Shown: positions 5,299-6,080 of the stretch, one piece after another
Layout of the letters: the number at the start of each line of letters is the position of its first letter
How positions within the stretch are numbered: the stretch's first letter is position 1
Source of the DNA: JAJFTV01 sp964532655
GTDB lineage: Bacteria > Chloroflexota > Anaerolineae > Anaerolineales > Anaerolineaceae
DNA length: 6,080 nt
Reading direction: 5' to 3'
Assembly (NCBI GenBank): GCA_964532655.1
Contig: CAZHMZ010000193.1
Span: 1 to 6,080 of the forward strand
Program-made: the position numbers and the translations under genes
Notes under the pieces: generated by a model
Seen by the model: the letters and a program-made list of their open reading frames with translations, nothing else
Told to the model about the DNA's origin: nothing
Database searches by the model: none

Positions 5299-6080
5299 AT
5301 GGATCTCAATCATCTTGATGCGAGGGTGCAAGCTGAGTGCCATCTCCGGCGGGATGACCTGCTGGTAGTGGCCGTTTCCGGTGGGCCTGACAGTTTGGCG
5401 TTGCTGCATGCCCTGCATACCCTGCGATACCGCATTCTTCCTGTGCATTTTGACCATATGCTGAGACCATCCTCAAGTGAGGAGGCAAATCTACTGGCTG
5501 AAAGGGTGGGCGAGTGGGGATATTCGCTGATCCGCGGGCAGGGTGATGTGAGGAGCTATGCCGTTTCGGAACATCTCAGTACCGAAGATGCGGCCCGTAT
5601 TCTGCGGTACCGGTTTTTATTTCAGCAGGCTGAAGGACACCATGCCGCGGCTGTATTGACAGCGCACACGGCCGATGATCAGGTAGAGACGGTATTGATG
5701 CATATCCTGCGCGGTACGGGTGTTAACGGACTGGCCGGAATGACTGAGCATCAACTGCCCAACGCCTGGAGCGACCATATCCCGCTGGTCAGACCGCTCC
5801 TGGATGTAACCCGCGCCGAGATCATGACCTATTGCGATGAGCAGCAGCTTGACCCCTTTATCGATGAAACGAATACCGATCCCCGCTATGTTCGGAACCG
5901 GATCCGCAGCCATTTGCTGCCCATGCTGGAGAATCAATACAATCCTCGCATCCGGCAGGCGATTTTGCGACTCACGCAAACCGTGCAGGACGAATTGGAA
6001 ATCAGCGGTAAGGTGCTGGAGATAGCCTGGCAAAAATGCGTGAAACGCGATGGAGTGGGATACCTGGCTTTTCATCTCGA
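5299..6080 (+). CDS. tilS: tRNA(Ile)-lysidine synthase TilS (N-terminal part, runs off the right edge)
   Basis: TilS uses ATP to attach lysine to C34 of tRNA-Ile(CAU), changing its reading from AUG to AUA and its charging from Met to Ile. The window holds the first 260 codons and no stop codon. The visible motifs are: PP-loop SGGPDS (27-32); VHFDHMLRP (49-57), where the usual HVNHGLR block has Asp for Asn; STEDAARILRYRFL (94-107); TAHTADDQVETVL (121-133); LRGTGVNGLAGM (137-148); PLLDVTRAEI (166-175); and DETNTDPRYVRNRIRSHLLP (189-208). Together they cover the whole N-terminal catalytic domain, and the remaining part should be the tRNA-binding C-terminal region. The ATG at 5299 places SGGPDS at the usual distance from the N-terminus and lies just downstream of a perfect TATAAT, which points to a leaderless message. 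Confidence 0.96.
   Translation, partial: MDLNHLDARVQAECHLRRDDLLVVAVSGGPDSLALLHALHTLRYRILPVHFDHMLRPSSSEEANLLAERVGEWGYSLIRGQGDVRSYAVSEHLSTEDAARILRYRFLFQQAEGHHAAAVLTAHTADDQVETVLMHILRGTGVNGLAGMTEHQLPNAWSDHIPLVRPLLDVTRAEIMTYCDEQQLDPFIDETNTDPRYVRNRIRSHLLPMLENQYNPRIRQAILRLTQTVQDELEISGKVLEIAWQKCVKRDGVGYLAFHL

Noticed and set aside
5617..6075. A 152-codon open frame on the minus strand.
   Set aside because: It overlaps the TilS catalytic domain, whose motifs are unmistakable on the plus strand. The antisense product resembles nothing.

Overview
This 6080-bp window reads as an ordinary chromosomal housekeeping segment from a bacterium of moderate GC content. The mix of families fits Chloroflexota, possibly Anaerolineae: an endonuclease-type MutL, a type A RNase P RNA, a PF02685-type glucokinase, and a lone receiver-CpaE/TadZ-like fusion. 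That placement is a judgement from overall resemblance only. I see no transposase, integrase, CRISPR array, phage gene or toxin-antitoxin pair, and no clear candidate for a new multi-gene system.

Layout, left to right. An initiator tRNA-Met runs on the minus strand off the left edge (71 to 1), with a near-consensus promoter at 83-111. Glucokinase (glk, 220-1224, +) is divergent from it. Next comes the RNase P RNA gene (rnpB, 1245-1666, -), convergent with glk and preceded on its own upstream side by four 14-bp tandem repeats. A small MoaD/ThiS-type sulfur carrier follows (1812-2090, -). It is divergent from mutL (2168-3907, +), and a palindromic extended -10 element lies between the two. A CpaE/TadZ-like protein with an N-terminal receiver domain lies on the minus strand (3974-5131), convergent with mutL. 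The window ends inside tilS (5299 to beyond 6080, +), which looks leaderless.

Functionally the genes are a loose set rather than a pathway. tRNA-fMet, RNase P RNA and TilS belong to tRNA supply and maturation. MutL is mismatch repair, Glk is sugar phosphorylation, the sulfur carrier belongs to molybdopterin, thiamin or related sulfur transfer, and the CpaE-like protein suggests two-component control of polar or pilus-type machinery encoded elsewhere.

The observations most worth a second look are: the palindromic, apparently bidirectional promoter between mutL and the sulfur carrier; the leaderless tilS start with an 11-bp-phased direct repeat upstream; the tandem repeats that coincide with rnpB promoter hexamers; an RNase P P15-P17 region with no visible GGU motif; the degenerate nucleotide-binding motifs of the CpaE-like protein; and a U1-U72 mismatch in the initiator tRNA.
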